From NCBI RefSeq assembly GCF_002549795.1, contig NZ_CP021435.1, forward strand, positions 2,728,001-2,792,000: a stretch of DNA of 64,000 bases, given 5' to 3'. Below are positions 1 to 7,660 of this stretch, piece after piece; position 1 is the first letter of the stretch; the number at the start of each line of letters is the position of its first letter. This stretch comes from Halomonas beimenensis (GTDB taxonomy: Bacteria > Pseudomonadota > Gammaproteobacteria > Pseudomonadales > Halomonadaceae). The notes under the pieces are model-generated. The model ran no database searches. It was not told where the DNA came from and saw only the letters and a program-made list of their open reading frames with translations. Both the position numbers and the translations under genes were made by a program.

Positions 1-842
1 GACGCCCGGGCCTCGGGGGTAGGCGTCTTGTCGAAGCCGGCCTCCTCCAGGGTCGAGCCCACCAGCACGCGCCCGTCGGCCCGGGGAATCAGATAGCGCC
101 CGCCGCGCAGCACCACCCGTTCCAGCCACTGCCGGCTCCCGGTGACGGTCGGGGTCCTGAACACCATCATCTGCCCCTTGACCGGCCTGACCGGCAGGGC
201 GATCCCCAGGGGCGCCAGGAGCTGGCCCGTCCAGGCCCCGCCGCACAGGATCACCCGGCCGGCCGTGAAGCGCCCGGCGGCGGTGTCGACGCCATGGATA
301 CGGCCGCGGGCCACCACCAGGCGCTCGACCGGGCAATGCTCGTGCAGGGTGATGCCCGGCAACGCCTGCAGCCGGGCACGCAGCGCCTGGCCCAGCCGGG
401 GGTTGCGCAGGCTGCCCAGGGTGGGCATCCACAGCCCGCCCTCGAGGCCCTCGGTCAGGCGGGGTTCCCGGGCATAGACGGCATAGGCATCGACCCGGCT
501 CAGGGGCTTGTCGACGCGCCCCGCCCAGGCCATGGCCTGGGGCGCGTCCTCCAGGTCGAGGTAGAGCAGCCCCTGGCGGCGAAACTCCGGGTCGATGCCG
601 GTCGCCTCGGCCAGGTGGGCCGTCAGGTGGGGATAGCGGCCCTCCGACCAGCTCGCCAGTTGCGAGATGGGGGCCGGATGCCGCCAGGGATAGAGCGGCG
701 AGACGATGCCGCCCCCGGCCCAGGAGGCCTCCCCCCCGCAGGGGCCTCGCTCCACGAGGGTCACCTCGTGACCGGCCTCGGCAAGTTGCCAAGCGGTCAT
801 CATGCCGATGACGCCACCACCGATGATCAGAAAGTCCTTCAT
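1..842 (-). CDS. thiO: Glycine oxidase ThiO, FAD-dependent (3' end cut by window edge)
   Basis: The visible 280 residues start with a Rossmann FAD-binding motif (DFLIIGGGVIGMMTAW, residues 3-18). The stretch GGEASWAGGGIVSPLYPWR (about residues 36-54) is typical of proteobacterial ThiO-type glycine oxidases of the DAO family. ThiO oxidises glycine to iminoglycine for thiamine thiazole synthesis; this role is inferred from the family. No other thiamine gene is in view. The C-terminus lies beyond base 1, so completeness cannot be judged. The start is the ATG at 842, preceded on its strand by a GAGGAGA-like site. It lies downstream of the xsc1 terminator, so it is probably not co-transcribed with xsc1. 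A DadA- or TauY-like sulfonate amine oxidase was considered because of the neighbours, but the ThiO motifs fit better. Confidence 0.85.
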   Translation of the reverse strand, partial: MKDFLIIGGGVIGMMTAWQLAEAGHEVTLVERGPCGGEASWAGGGIVSPLYPWRHPAPISQLASWSEGRYPHLTAHLAEATGIDPEFRRQGLLYLDLEDAPQAMAWAGRVDKPLSRVDAYAVYAREPRLTEGLEGGLWMPTLGSLRNPRLGQALRARLQALPGITLHEHCPVERLVVARGRIHGVDTAAGRFTAGRVILCGGAWTGQLLAPLGIALPVRPVKGQMMVFRTPTVTGSRQWLERVVLRGGRYLIPRADGRVLVGSTLEEAGFDKTPTPEARA

Positions 843-890
843 GGGTCGTCTCCTCGAAACCGTGGTTGTGGGGAGTCATGACGCGGCCAC

Positions 891-937
891 AAAAAAGCCC
901 CGGCCTGGCGCGTCTCGTCGCCGGTGAGGCCGGGGCT
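891..937 (-). terminator. Rho-independent terminator of xsc copy 1
   Basis: An 11-bp perfect stem (896-906 pairing with 927-937, AGCCCCGGCCT/AGGCCGGGGCT) is followed on the minus strand by a run of six T (complement of 891-896). It lies 40-90 bp after the xsc1 stop codon, which is the right place to end that transcript before thiO. Confidence 0.85.
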
Positions 938-979
938 TGGCGAGGGCGTCAGCTCAGCGAGAGAGCGGCGCCGCCCGTC

Positions 980-2800
980 TTACACGTAGTCCTGGTACTT
1001 CTCCAGCAGCCGCACCGGCTTCTTCAGCGCGTCGCGGCGGAAGGGGTCGCCCAGCTCCCGGGTGCACATGATCTCCAGGATGCAGGTCTTGCCCTCGTTC
1101 ATCTGCAGGTCCACCGCCTTCTTCAGCGCCGGGCCCACGTCCTCGATGCGATCCACGGTGATCCCCTCGGCGCCCATCGCCCGGCCGATCTCGGCGAAGC
1201 TCTGGTTGTCCAGCTCGCCGGCCACGAAGCGACGGTTGTAGAACTCCACCTGGTTCTTCTTCTCCGCGCCCCACTGGCGGTTGTGGAACACCACCGCGGT
1301 CACCGGGATGTTGTGGCGCACCGCGGTCATGGTCTCCATCAGGCTCATGCCCCAGGCGCCGTCCCCGGCGTAGGCGATCGCCGGACGCTCCGGCGCCGCC
1401 ACCTTGGCGCCGATGATGGTCGGCAGCGCATAGCCGCAGTTGCCGAAGCTCATCGGCGCGAAGAAGCTGCGCGGCCGGTCGAAGCGCAGGTAGCTGTGCG
1501 CCACGGCGTTGATGTTGCCGATGTCGGTGGACACCATCACGTCCTCGGGCATCGCCTTCTCCAGCTCCCGCAGCACCTGGCGCGGGTGCAGGTACTCGCC
1601 GCCGGAGAACGGCGTCTCGCCGGCCGCCTCGTCGATGGCGTCGAGGCTGAACGGGTCCTTCTCGTGGGTCCACTCGTCGAGCTCGCGCTCCCACGCCGCC
1701 TTCTCGCTGGCGATCAGCTCGGCACGCTGCCCCTTGCTGGCGTCGCACTTGAGCTCGCGGCCCGCCAGGCGCTCGGTGATCGCCTCGGCGGCTTCCCTGG
1801 CGTCGCCGCAGATGCCCACCGCGATCTTCTTCACCAGGCCCAGCATCTTGTGGTCGGCGTCGATCTGGATGATCTTGGCGTCCTTCGGCCAGTAGTCCAG
1901 GCCGTGCTGCGGCAGGGTGCCGAACGGCCCCAGCCGCGTGCCCAGCGCCACCACCACGTCGGCCTGGGCGATCAGCTTCATGCCCGCCTTGGAGCCCTGG
2001 TAGCCCAGCGGCCCGCACCACAGCGGATGGCTGGCCGGGAAGGAGTCGTTGTGCTGGTAGCTGTTGACCACCGGCGCACCCAGCCGCTCGGCCAGCGCCT
2101 GGCAGGCGTCCACGCCGTCGGCCATCACCACCCCGCCCCCGGAGACGATCACCGGGAACTCGGCCTCGGCCAGCAGCGCCGCCGCCTCGTCCAGGGTCCG
2201 GGTGCCGCCCGGGCCGCGGTCCAGCCGCGACGGCTGGGGAATCTCGCACTCGATCTCGCCGTAGAAGTAGTCCCGCGGGATGTTCAGCTGGGTCGGGCCC
2301 ATCTCCGACATCGCCCGATCGAAGCAGCGACCGGTGTACTCGGCCATCCGCGCCGGGTGGGTCACGTGGCCCTGGTACTTGGTGAACTCCTGGAACATCG
2401 GCAGCTGATGGCATTCCTGGAAGCCGCCCAGGCCGATGCCGGTGGTGCCCGCCTCGGGGGTGACGATGACCACCGGGCTGTGCGCCCAGTAGGCCGCGGC
2501 GATGCCGGTCACGCAGTTGGAGATGCCCGGGCCGTTCTGGCCGATCACCGTGCCGTGGCGCCCCGAGACCCGCGCATAGCCGTCGGCCATGTGCGCCGCG
2601 CCCTGCTCGTGCACCACCGGGATCAGCCGGATGCCGGCCGGGGCGAAGATGTCCATGGCGTCCATGAACGCCGAGCCCATGATGCCGAACATGTCGGTCA
2701 CCCCGTTGGCGACCAGGGTCTCCACGAAGGCCTCCGAGGGCGTCATCGTCTGCTTGCCCTGCACGACCTGGCGGGTGTCTGCGGTGTTGTCTGTGCTCAC
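980..2800 (-). CDS. xsc: Sulfoacetaldehyde acetyltransferase, copy 1
   Basis: This 606-residue thiamine-diphosphate enzyme converts sulfoacetaldehyde plus phosphate to acetyl phosphate and sulfite, the desulfonation step of taurine, isethionate and sulfoacetate catabolism. The N-terminal Pyr domain carries the catalytic glutamate (HEQGAAHMADGYAR, Glu65). The PP domain has the ThDP/Mg motif starting GDGAW at residue 479 and ending near HNRQW. Length and sequence fit Xsc. The start is GTG at 2800 with a GGAGG site just upstream; copy 2 uses ATG at the equivalent codon. Bases 996-2799 match 8795-10598 throughout as far as I can compare by eye and by shared translations in several frames. The last few codons and all flanking DNA differ. 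It is divergent from the CobS-like operon, and the shared promoter region carries an IclR-type palindrome. Confidence 0.95.
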   Translation of the reverse strand: MSTDNTADTRQVVQGKQTMTPSEAFVETLVANGVTDMFGIMGSAFMDAMDIFAPAGIRLIPVVHEQGAAHMADGYARVSGRHGTVIGQNGPGISNCVTGIAAAYWAHSPVVIVTPEAGTTGIGLGGFQECHQLPMFQEFTKYQGHVTHPARMAEYTGRCFDRAMSEMGPTQLNIPRDYFYGEIECEIPQPSRLDRGPGGTRTLDEAAALLAEAEFPVIVSGGGVVMADGVDACQALAERLGAPVVNSYQHNDSFPASHPLWCGPLGYQGSKAGMKLIAQADVVVALGTRLGPFGTLPQHGLDYWPKDAKIIQIDADHKMLGLVKKIAVGICGDAREAAEAITERLAGRELKCDASKGQRAELIASEKAAWERELDEWTHEKDPFSLDAIDEAAGETPFSGGEYLHPRQVLRELEKAMPEDVMVSTDIGNINAVAHSYLRFDRPRSFFAPMSFGNCGYALPTIIGAKVAAPERPAIAYAGDGAWGMSLMETMTAVRHNIPVTAVVFHNRQWGAEKKNQVEFYNRRFVAGELDNQSFAEIGRAMGAEGITVDRIEDVGPALKKAVDLQMNEGKTCILEIMCTRELGDPFRRDALKKPVRLLEKYQDYV

Positions 2801-2832
2801 GGGACCTCCGAGATCTTTTATTGGAACTTTTC

Positions 2833-2849
2833 ATTCCGTTTTATGGAAC
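2833..2849. promoter_or_regulatory. Candidate IclR-type operator at the xsc1 promoter
   Basis: ATTCCGT-TTT-ATGGAAC is a near-perfect inverted repeat. Its counterpart upstream of xsc2 is the perfect palindrome GTTCCGT-AAA-ACGGAAC. It lies 9 bp downstream of the -10 box of the xsc1 promoter. TTCC/GGAA palindromes are typical of IclR-family operators, and the iclR gene at 10796 is the obvious candidate to bind it. Binding is inferred. Confidence 0.6.
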
Positions 2850-2858
2850 GCGATGAGC

Positions 2859-2910
2859 ACTCTAGGCGGAACCTCGGAGGGGCGTCAAGGCGAATTTCAC
2901 TAAACGGTAC
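2859..2910 (-). promoter_or_regulatory. Candidate sigma70 promoter of xsc1 with conserved upstream element
   Basis: On the minus strand there is TTGACG (2888-2883), an 18-bp spacer and TAGAGT (2864-2859). Just upstream, 2889-2910 reads GTACCGTTTAGTGAAATTC on the minus strand and closely matches 10718-10739 upstream of xsc2. A plus-strand TTGATT (2914-2919) and TATGCT (2938-2943) with an 18-bp spacer could drive the divergent CobS-like operon. Confidence 0.5.
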
Positions 2911-3027
2911 GGTTTGATTCTTTTTATGAAACTGATCTATGCTCCCAGGACATTCCGGTCGCCCAGCTCACCGAGGCGGCCGGGAATCCCCTGATCGACG
3001 GTCCCGTGGCGGGACGAGGAGACACTG

Positions 3028-4008
3028 ATGACAGAGCCCATGAACGCCCGGCCCGACCGGATGGTGTCGGCCCGCGAGCTCTTCGGCATCGACAGTGACC
3101 TGATGGTGCCCGCCTTCGGCGAGCGCGATGACTACGTGCCCGAGATCGACGAGGCGTATCGCTTCAATCCCGACGTGACCCTGGCCATCCTGGCCGGCTT
3201 CACCCGCAACCGGCGGGTGATGGTTCAGGGGCTTCACGGCACCGGCAAGTCCACCCACATCGAGCAGGTGGCGGCGCTCCTCAACTGGCCCTGCATGCGG
3301 GTCAACCTGGACGGCCACATCAGCCGCCTGGACCTGGTGGGCAAGGACGCCATCGTGGTGCGCGACGGCGTGCAGGTGACGGAATTCCAGGAAGGCATCG
3401 TGCCCTGGTCGCTGCAGCGCCCGGTGGCGCTGATCTTCGACGAGTACGACGCCGGCCGGCCGGACGTGATGTTCGTCATCCAGCGCATCCTGGAGCGGGA
3501 CGGCCACTTCACCCTGCTCGACCAGAACCGGGTCATCCATCCCCATCCCCACTTCCGGTTGTTCGCCACCTCGAACACCCTGGGACTGGGCAACCTCAGC
3601 GGCCTCTACCAGGGCACCCAGGTCCTCAACCATGCCCAGATGGATCGCTGGAACATCGTCGCCAAGCTCGACTACCTGCCCCGGGACGAGGAGGCGGCCA
3701 TCGTGCTCGGCCGGGTGCCCAGCAAGGACACCGAGAAGGGCCGCCGACTCATCGCTTCCATGGTGGCGGTGGCCAACCTGACCCGTCAGGGCTTCGCCGC
3801 CGGCGACCTGTCGACGCTGATGTCGCCCCGCACCGTGATCACCTGGGCCGAGAACTGCGAGATCTTCCGCAATCCCGCCCTCGCCTTCCGGCTGTCCTTC
3901 CTCAACAAGTGCGACGAGGCCGAACGGCCCATCGTCGCCGAGTACTACCAGCGCTGCTTCGGCGAGGAGCTCGACGAGTCCTGGCTGCGGGAGGCCGAGG
4001 CGTCATGA
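3028..4008 (+). CDS. CobS-like / MoxR-group AAA+ ATPase
   Basis: A 326-residue AAA+ ATPase with Walker A GLHGTGKST (68-76) and Walker B ALIFDE (134-139). The N-terminal segment and overall sequence resemble the CobS subunit of aerobic cobaltochelatase. It overlaps the next gene by 4 bp (ATGA), and that gene encodes the CobT-like VWA partner. CobS normally works with CobT and CobN to insert cobalt into a corrin ring, but no CobN or other cobalamin gene is visible. MoxR-type ATPase/VWA pairs also act as metal-insertion or activation chaperones for other enzymes (for example CbbQ/CbbO, NorQ/NorD). The position, divergent from xsc1 under a shared regulatory region, suggests an activation role in sulfonate metabolism; that role is inference. 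Confidence 0.85.
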   Translation: MTEPMNARPDRMVSARELFGIDSDLMVPAFGERDDYVPEIDEAYRFNPDVTLAILAGFTRNRRVMVQGLHGTGKSTHIEQVAALLNWPCMRVNLDGHISRLDLVGKDAIVVRDGVQVTEFQEGIVPWSLQRPVALIFDEYDAGRPDVMFVIQRILERDGHFTLLDQNRVIHPHPHFRLFATSNTLGLGNLSGLYQGTQVLNHAQMDRWNIVAKLDYLPRDEEAAIVLGRVPSKDTEKGRRLIASMVAVANLTRQGFAAGDLSTLMSPRTVITWAENCEIFRNPALAFRLSFLNKCDEAERPIVAEYYQRCFGEELDESWLREAEAS

Positions 4009-5738
4009 GCGCGAGCGCTCAGCAGCAGGCGCGCCGCCAGCAGCGGATCGAGGCCCTCTGCGCGGCCAGCCTGCGTGCCCTGACCGGTCGCCGCGACCTG
4101 CACTACCGCGGGCGGCGCCTCTACCAGGGTGAGGCGCGGCTGCCGACCCATGCCCCTCACCTGCGCCTCGACACGGGCCAGGCCGCCTTCGCCGACTGCC
4201 GCGCCGCCGCCGACGGCATGGCCCTGCGACTGCTCCATTCCGACGCGAGGTGGCATCGCGAGCACTGCCCCGAGGGGGCGGTCGAGCGCCTGGTCTTCGA
4301 GCTGCTCGAGCAACTCCGCGTGGAGACCCTGGCCCCCGCCGACATGCCGGGCATGGCCGCCAACCTGCGCCGACGCTTCGACGCCTGGTCCCGGGACTTC
4401 TGTCGCTCGGGCCTGACCGAGGGCAGCCTCGGCCTGCTGCTCTACACCGTGGCGCAGATGTGCTGGTCACGGCTCCATGCCCGCCCCGTGCTCGAGGAGA
4501 CCGAGGACTACATCGAAGGGACCCGAGCGTCCCTGGTCGGGGACCTGGGTACGCCGCTCGCCGGGATTCGCCGGCACCGCCGGGATCAGGCGGCCTATGC
4601 CGAGCATGCCCTGGCCATCGCCCGGGTGGTCGGCGAGGGCGCGGTGGCCGAGCGCGCCGAGGCCGGGCAAGGCGAGGAGGACGGCGAGATCGAGGAGACG
4701 GTCGAGGAAGGCTTCGCCCTGCTGCTCGACTTCGACGAGGCGGACCAGGAAGGCGAGGGCCTCGCCACCGCGAAGAGCGGCCGCAGCAAGGCCTTCGAGG
4801 ACGCCGAGCTCGCCTACCGGGTCTATACCACCCGTTACGATCGCGAGGTATCGGCCGCCAGCCTGGTGCGCCGCGCCCTGCTGCACGAGAACCGCGAGCG
4901 CCTGGACCGGGCCATCGCCGAGCAGGGCATCAACGTGCCGCGGCTCGCCCGCCGGCTCGGCCAGGTGCTCTGGCGGCCACGGCCGGACGGCTGGGCCTTC
5001 GGCGAGGAGGAGGGCCATATCGATGGCCGTCGCCTCGCCCAGCTGGTCAGCTCGCCGACCGAACGTCGCCTCTTCTACCGCGACCAGTACCGCCTGGGGA
5101 CCGACTGCATCGTCAGCTTCCTGATCGACTGTTCGGGGTCGATGAAGCACCACAGCGAGCCGGTGGCGATGATGGTCGACAGCCTGATCCGGGCCCTGGA
5201 GATGATCGGGGCGCGGACCGAACTGCTGGGCTTCACCACCGGCGCCTGGAACGGCGGCCGTGCCTACCAGGAGTGGATGAGCCGCGGGCGCCCCCGGCAT
5301 CCCGGGCGGCTCAACGGGCTCTGCCACATGGTCTTCAAGGACGCCGACCGCAGCTGGCGACGCGCCCGGCGCGACGTCGGCGCCCTGCTCAAGCCCGACC
5401 TCTTCCGTGAGGGCATCGACGGCGAGGCGGTGGACTGGGCCTGCGAGCGCCTGCTCGCTCGCACCGAGACGCGGCGCATCCTGATCGTGATCTCCGACGG
5501 CTGCCCGGCCGACAGCGCCACCAACCTGGCCAACGACGCCTACTACCTGGACAACCACCTCAAGGAAGTGGTCGCCCGGCGCACCCGGGAAGGCCAGGTG
5601 GAGATCCTGGGGCTGGGCGTGGGCCTGGACCTCAGTCCCTTCTATCGCCGTTGCCTGGCCACCGACATGTCCCAGGCACTGGACACCCACCTCTTCGACG
5701 AGATCGTCGAGCGGATCGGCGGCCGCCATCGGCGCTGA
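4005..5738 (+). CDS. CobT-like VWA-domain protein
   Basis: A 577-residue protein that pairs with the preceding ATPase. The start is the ATG at 4005 overlapping the CobS-like stop. The middle part (about 215-260) is strongly acidic, rich in Glu and Asp, as in CobT linkers. The C-terminal third is a von Willebrand A domain with the MIDAS motif FLIDCSGSMK (near residue 375), which binds divalent metal. Family knowledge says such proteins couple the AAA+ ring to a client protein. The client is not identified here; candidates are Xsc, the cupin or the Lin0512 proteins in the same operon. A true cobaltochelatase CobT remains possible if cobN lies elsewhere in the genome. Confidence 0.8.
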   Translation: MSASAQQQARRQQRIEALCAASLRALTGRRDLHYRGRRLYQGEARLPTHAPHLRLDTGQAAFADCRAAADGMALRLLHSDARWHREHCPEGAVERLVFELLEQLRVETLAPADMPGMAANLRRRFDAWSRDFCRSGLTEGSLGLLLYTVAQMCWSRLHARPVLEETEDYIEGTRASLVGDLGTPLAGIRRHRRDQAAYAEHALAIARVVGEGAVAERAEAGQGEEDGEIEETVEEGFALLLDFDEADQEGEGLATAKSGRSKAFEDAELAYRVYTTRYDREVSAASLVRRALLHENRERLDRAIAEQGINVPRLARRLGQVLWRPRPDGWAFGEEEGHIDGRRLAQLVSSPTERRLFYRDQYRLGTDCIVSFLIDCSGSMKHHSEPVAMMVDSLIRALEMIGARTELLGFTTGAWNGGRAYQEWMSRGRPRHPGRLNGLCHMVFKDADRSWRRARRDVGALLKPDLFREGIDGEAVDWACERLLARTETRRILIVISDGCPADSATNLANDAYYLDNHLKEVVARRTREGQVEILGLGVGLDLSPFYRRCLATDMSQALDTHLFDEIVERIGGRHRR

Positions 5739-5766
5739 TCCCTGCCCCTTCGCAGAGGAGAGTCCC

Positions 5767-6135
5767 ATGACAATCAAGACCATCCACTTCGGCAAGGACC
5801 CCGGCGAGACCGCCCGGCGGCGCCTGGCCGACCTCCCGGCCCGCGTGGTCGAGGGCGACCCGCACCACGAATCCACGCTGCTGTTCGAGAGCCCCGACGG
5901 CCGGATGGTCGCCGGGACCTGGACCAGCACTCCCGGCAAGTGGCATGCCTTCACCGATCGCGACGAGTTCTGCTATATCCTCTCGGGCCATGTGCGGCTG
6001 ATCGACGAGGACGGCGGCACCCGCACCTTCCGCACCGGCGATGCCTTCCTGATTCCCGACGGCTTTCGCGGTTACTGGGAGGTGCTGGAGACGACCACCA
6101 AGCACTTCGTGATCCGCCACCACGACACCGACTGA
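5767..6135 (+). CDS. Cupin-domain protein (DUF861/EutQ-like)
   Basis: A 122-residue single cupin. The conserved beta-barrel stretch runs from about residue 50 (WTSTPGKWHAFTDRDEFCYI) through GHVRLIDEDGG to RTGDAFLIPDGFRGYWEV near residue 107. This matches small cupins of the Cupin_3 type, related to EutQ and ureidoglycine aminohydrolase. It starts 28 bp after the CobT-like gene with a good GAGGAGA ribosome site, so it is part of the same operon. The substrate is unknown. Possible metal ligands are limited: His59 and Glu64 are present but a canonical second-motif histidine is not obvious. It could be a sugar- or small-metabolite-binding regulator or an isomerase. Confidence 0.75.
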   Translation: MTIKTIHFGKDPGETARRRLADLPARVVEGDPHHESTLLFESPDGRMVAGTWTSTPGKWHAFTDRDEFCYILSGHVRLIDEDGGTRTFRTGDAFLIPDGFRGYWEVLETTTKHFVIRHHDTD

Positions 6136-6150
6136 CGACGGAGACCCGGC

Positions 6151-6504
6151 ATGGCCAAGACCCGCATGGTGCACCAGTTCGGCCTGGGCAGTTCGATCCG
6201 CAGCCGCGACTACACCCAGGCCGCGGCCCGGGCGATCCGCGATGCCCTGTGGCACAACTCGCTCAACGTGGCCGACGCCTTCGGCTTTCCCAAGGACGCC
6301 ATGCTGATCGACGTCGAGATCGGCATCCAGCAGCCCGAGGCGGTGGACACCGAGGCGCTGCTGGACATCTTTCCCTACGGCCAGCCGCGGATCTCGGTGG
6401 TCCAGGGCGGGCTCGACGTGGACAAGCCCGGCGGCGGGGGCACCACCGTGATCGCCAATGCCGCCGTCATCGTCTCCTTCGACATGGAGCGCGCGCATGA
6501 CTGA
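6151..6504 (+). CDS. Lin0512-family protein, paralogue A
   Basis: A 117-residue protein similar to the following gene, and both resemble the uncharacterised Lin0512 family. The family signature near the N-terminus, roughly GxGxDx(H/Y)G, is degenerate here: residues 11-21 read GLGSSIRSRDY, so the signature Asp and Gly are replaced by Ser. The rest (AARAIRDALWHNSLN, QPEAVDTEALLDIFPYG, VVQGGLDV) aligns with paralogue B. The 3' end overlaps paralogue B by 8 bp, which suggests translational coupling and a heteromeric complex. Function is unknown. It lies in the CobS-CobT-cupin operon. Confidence 0.7.
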   Translation: MAKTRMVHQFGLGSSIRSRDYTQAAARAIRDALWHNSLNVADAFGFPKDAMLIDVEIGIQQPEAVDTEALLDIFPYGQPRISVVQGGLDVDKPGGGGTTVIANAAVIVSFDMERAHD

Positions 6505-6871
6505 ACGACGCATCATCCTCGAGATGGGCACCGGCAACGACCTCTACGGCGAGGACTACACCAAGGCGGCCTGTCGCGCCGTGCAGGACGCCCTGCACCA
6601 CTCCTCCATCGTGCTGTTCAAGTCGCTGGGCATCGACCATCGCCAGATGCGGGTCCAGGTGACCATCGGCGTGCAGGCCCCCGAGCGGGTCGATGCCGAG
6701 GTGGTGGCGGCCGAGCTGCCCCGCGGCCGTGCCGAGGTCGAGGTGGTGCACGGCGGCCTGAACGTCCACGACCCGGACAATGCCACCACCCACGTCATCG
6801 CCACCGCGGCGATCGCCGCCTTCCTGCCGATCGAGGCCGATGCCTGGCGGCTGCGTGAGGGCGCCGGCTGA
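6497..6871 (+). CDS. Lin0512-family protein, paralogue B
   Basis: A 124-residue partner of the preceding gene. It keeps the signature GTGNDLYGEDY (residues 11-21), including the Asp and final Gly lost in paralogue A. The start is ATG at 6497, inside the end of paralogue A. Conserved blocks shared with A include ACRAVQDALHHSSI and VEVVHGGLNVHD. A pair with one intact and one degenerate signature looks like an active/scaffold heterodimer, but this is inference because the family has no firm function known to me. It is the last gene of the plus-strand operon; the TauE/SafE-like gene converges 33 bp downstream. Confidence 0.7.
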   Translation: MTERRIILEMGTGNDLYGEDYTKAACRAVQDALHHSSIVLFKSLGIDHRQMRVQVTIGVQAPERVDAEVVAAELPRGRAEVEVVHGGLNVHDPDNATTHVIATAAIAAFLPIEADAWRLREGAG

Positions 6872-6904
6872 CCGCCTTGCGCCCCTTGCCGCCGATAGGG
6901 GCGT

Positions 6905-7654
6905 TCAGGTCGACTCGGAGAGGATCAGCCCGCCCCCGATCAGCATCAGGGTGACGAAGGCCAGGCGGCGCATGGCCAGGGAGGACAAGGGAGGCGGCCA
7001 GCGCCGCCCGGCATAGGTGGCCAACGCTACGACCGGTATGGCCCAGGCCGTGAGAGTGAGGATCTCGAGATCCAGCGCCCCCTTGAGGGCCACGAACAGG
7101 GTGCGCATGCCCGAGGTCGCGGCGAAGATCAGGATCAGCATGTTGCGGATCGCCACCGGCGCCAATGGTTGGCGGTAGCATTGGTAGATCACCGGCGGCC
7201 CGGCGATGCCGAAGAGTCCGCCGCACAGCCCCGAGAGCACCCCGCTGATGAAGAAGCTTATCCTGGAAGAGAGGGTCTCGCGCTGGCGGGGGCGCAGCAC
7301 CAGGCTGAGTCCGCCGTAGCACACCACCAGGCCCAGGGCGATGCGCACCACGCTGGCGGCACTGGCACTGAGGAGATCGAGCAGCAGCACGCCGATGACC
7401 GTCGCCGGCACGATGCCGACGACGGTGGCCGCGATGACCGACATGTCGAGATGCTTCAGCTTCCCTGGCAGCGCCACCGCGCTGTTGGCCAGTGTCATCA
7501 GGCTGACCACCGCCGCCACCGAGGCCACGGGCGCCACCGCCAGCCCGCTGGTGGCGCCCATCACGATCATCCCCAGGCCGAAGCCGGTGACCGTCTGGAA
7601 GTAGCCGGCCAGGGCGGCGATGGCCAGGAAGGCGAGGGGAATCTCGAGGGTCAT
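6905..7654 (-). CDS. tauE: TauE/SafE-family permease, probable sulfite exporter
   Basis: A 249-residue integral membrane protein of the TauE/SafE (TSUP) family with about seven to eight hydrophobic segments. Family features include the duplicated GxGxG-like helices (GFGLGMIVMG near residues 24-33 and SGVLSGLCGGLFGIAGPPVI near 137-156). In taurine degraders this family exports the sulfite released by Xsc. It starts 6 bp after the pta stop on the same strand, so the order xsc2-pta-tauE fits desulfonation, acetyl-CoA formation and sulfite disposal. Substrate assignment rests on context; TSUP members also move other sulfur or organic anions. Confidence 0.75.
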   Translation of the reverse strand: MTLEIPLAFLAIAALAGYFQTVTGFGLGMIVMGATSGLAVAPVASVAAVVSLMTLANSAVALPGKLKHLDMSVIAATVVGIVPATVIGVLLLDLLSASAASVVRIALGLVVCYGGLSLVLRPRQRETLSSRISFFISGVLSGLCGGLFGIAGPPVIYQCYRQPLAPVAIRNMLILIFAATSGMRTLFVALKGALDLEILTLTAWAIPVVALATYAGRRWPPPLSSLAMRRLAFVTLMLIGGGLILSEST

Positions 7655-7660
7655 GGGCGT

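Noticed and set aside
1..842. Calling the first gene a taurine dehydrogenase large subunit because of nearby xsc
   Set aside because: Its motifs match ThiO glycine oxidases, it lies beyond a terminator, and no small partner subunit gene is adjacent.
866..2917. Long plus-strand frame opposite xsc1 (and its twin at 8725-10623)
   Set aside because: It is the antisense shadow of xsc in GC-rich DNA: His/Arg/Gly/Leu-rich with no family resemblance, repeated only because xsc is duplicated.
3028..5738. Assigning the ATPase/VWA pair as a true cobaltochelatase (cobS/cobT)
   Set aside because: No cobN or other cobalamin gene is visible and the operon partners are unrelated, so gene symbols were withheld although the family is CobS/CobT-like.
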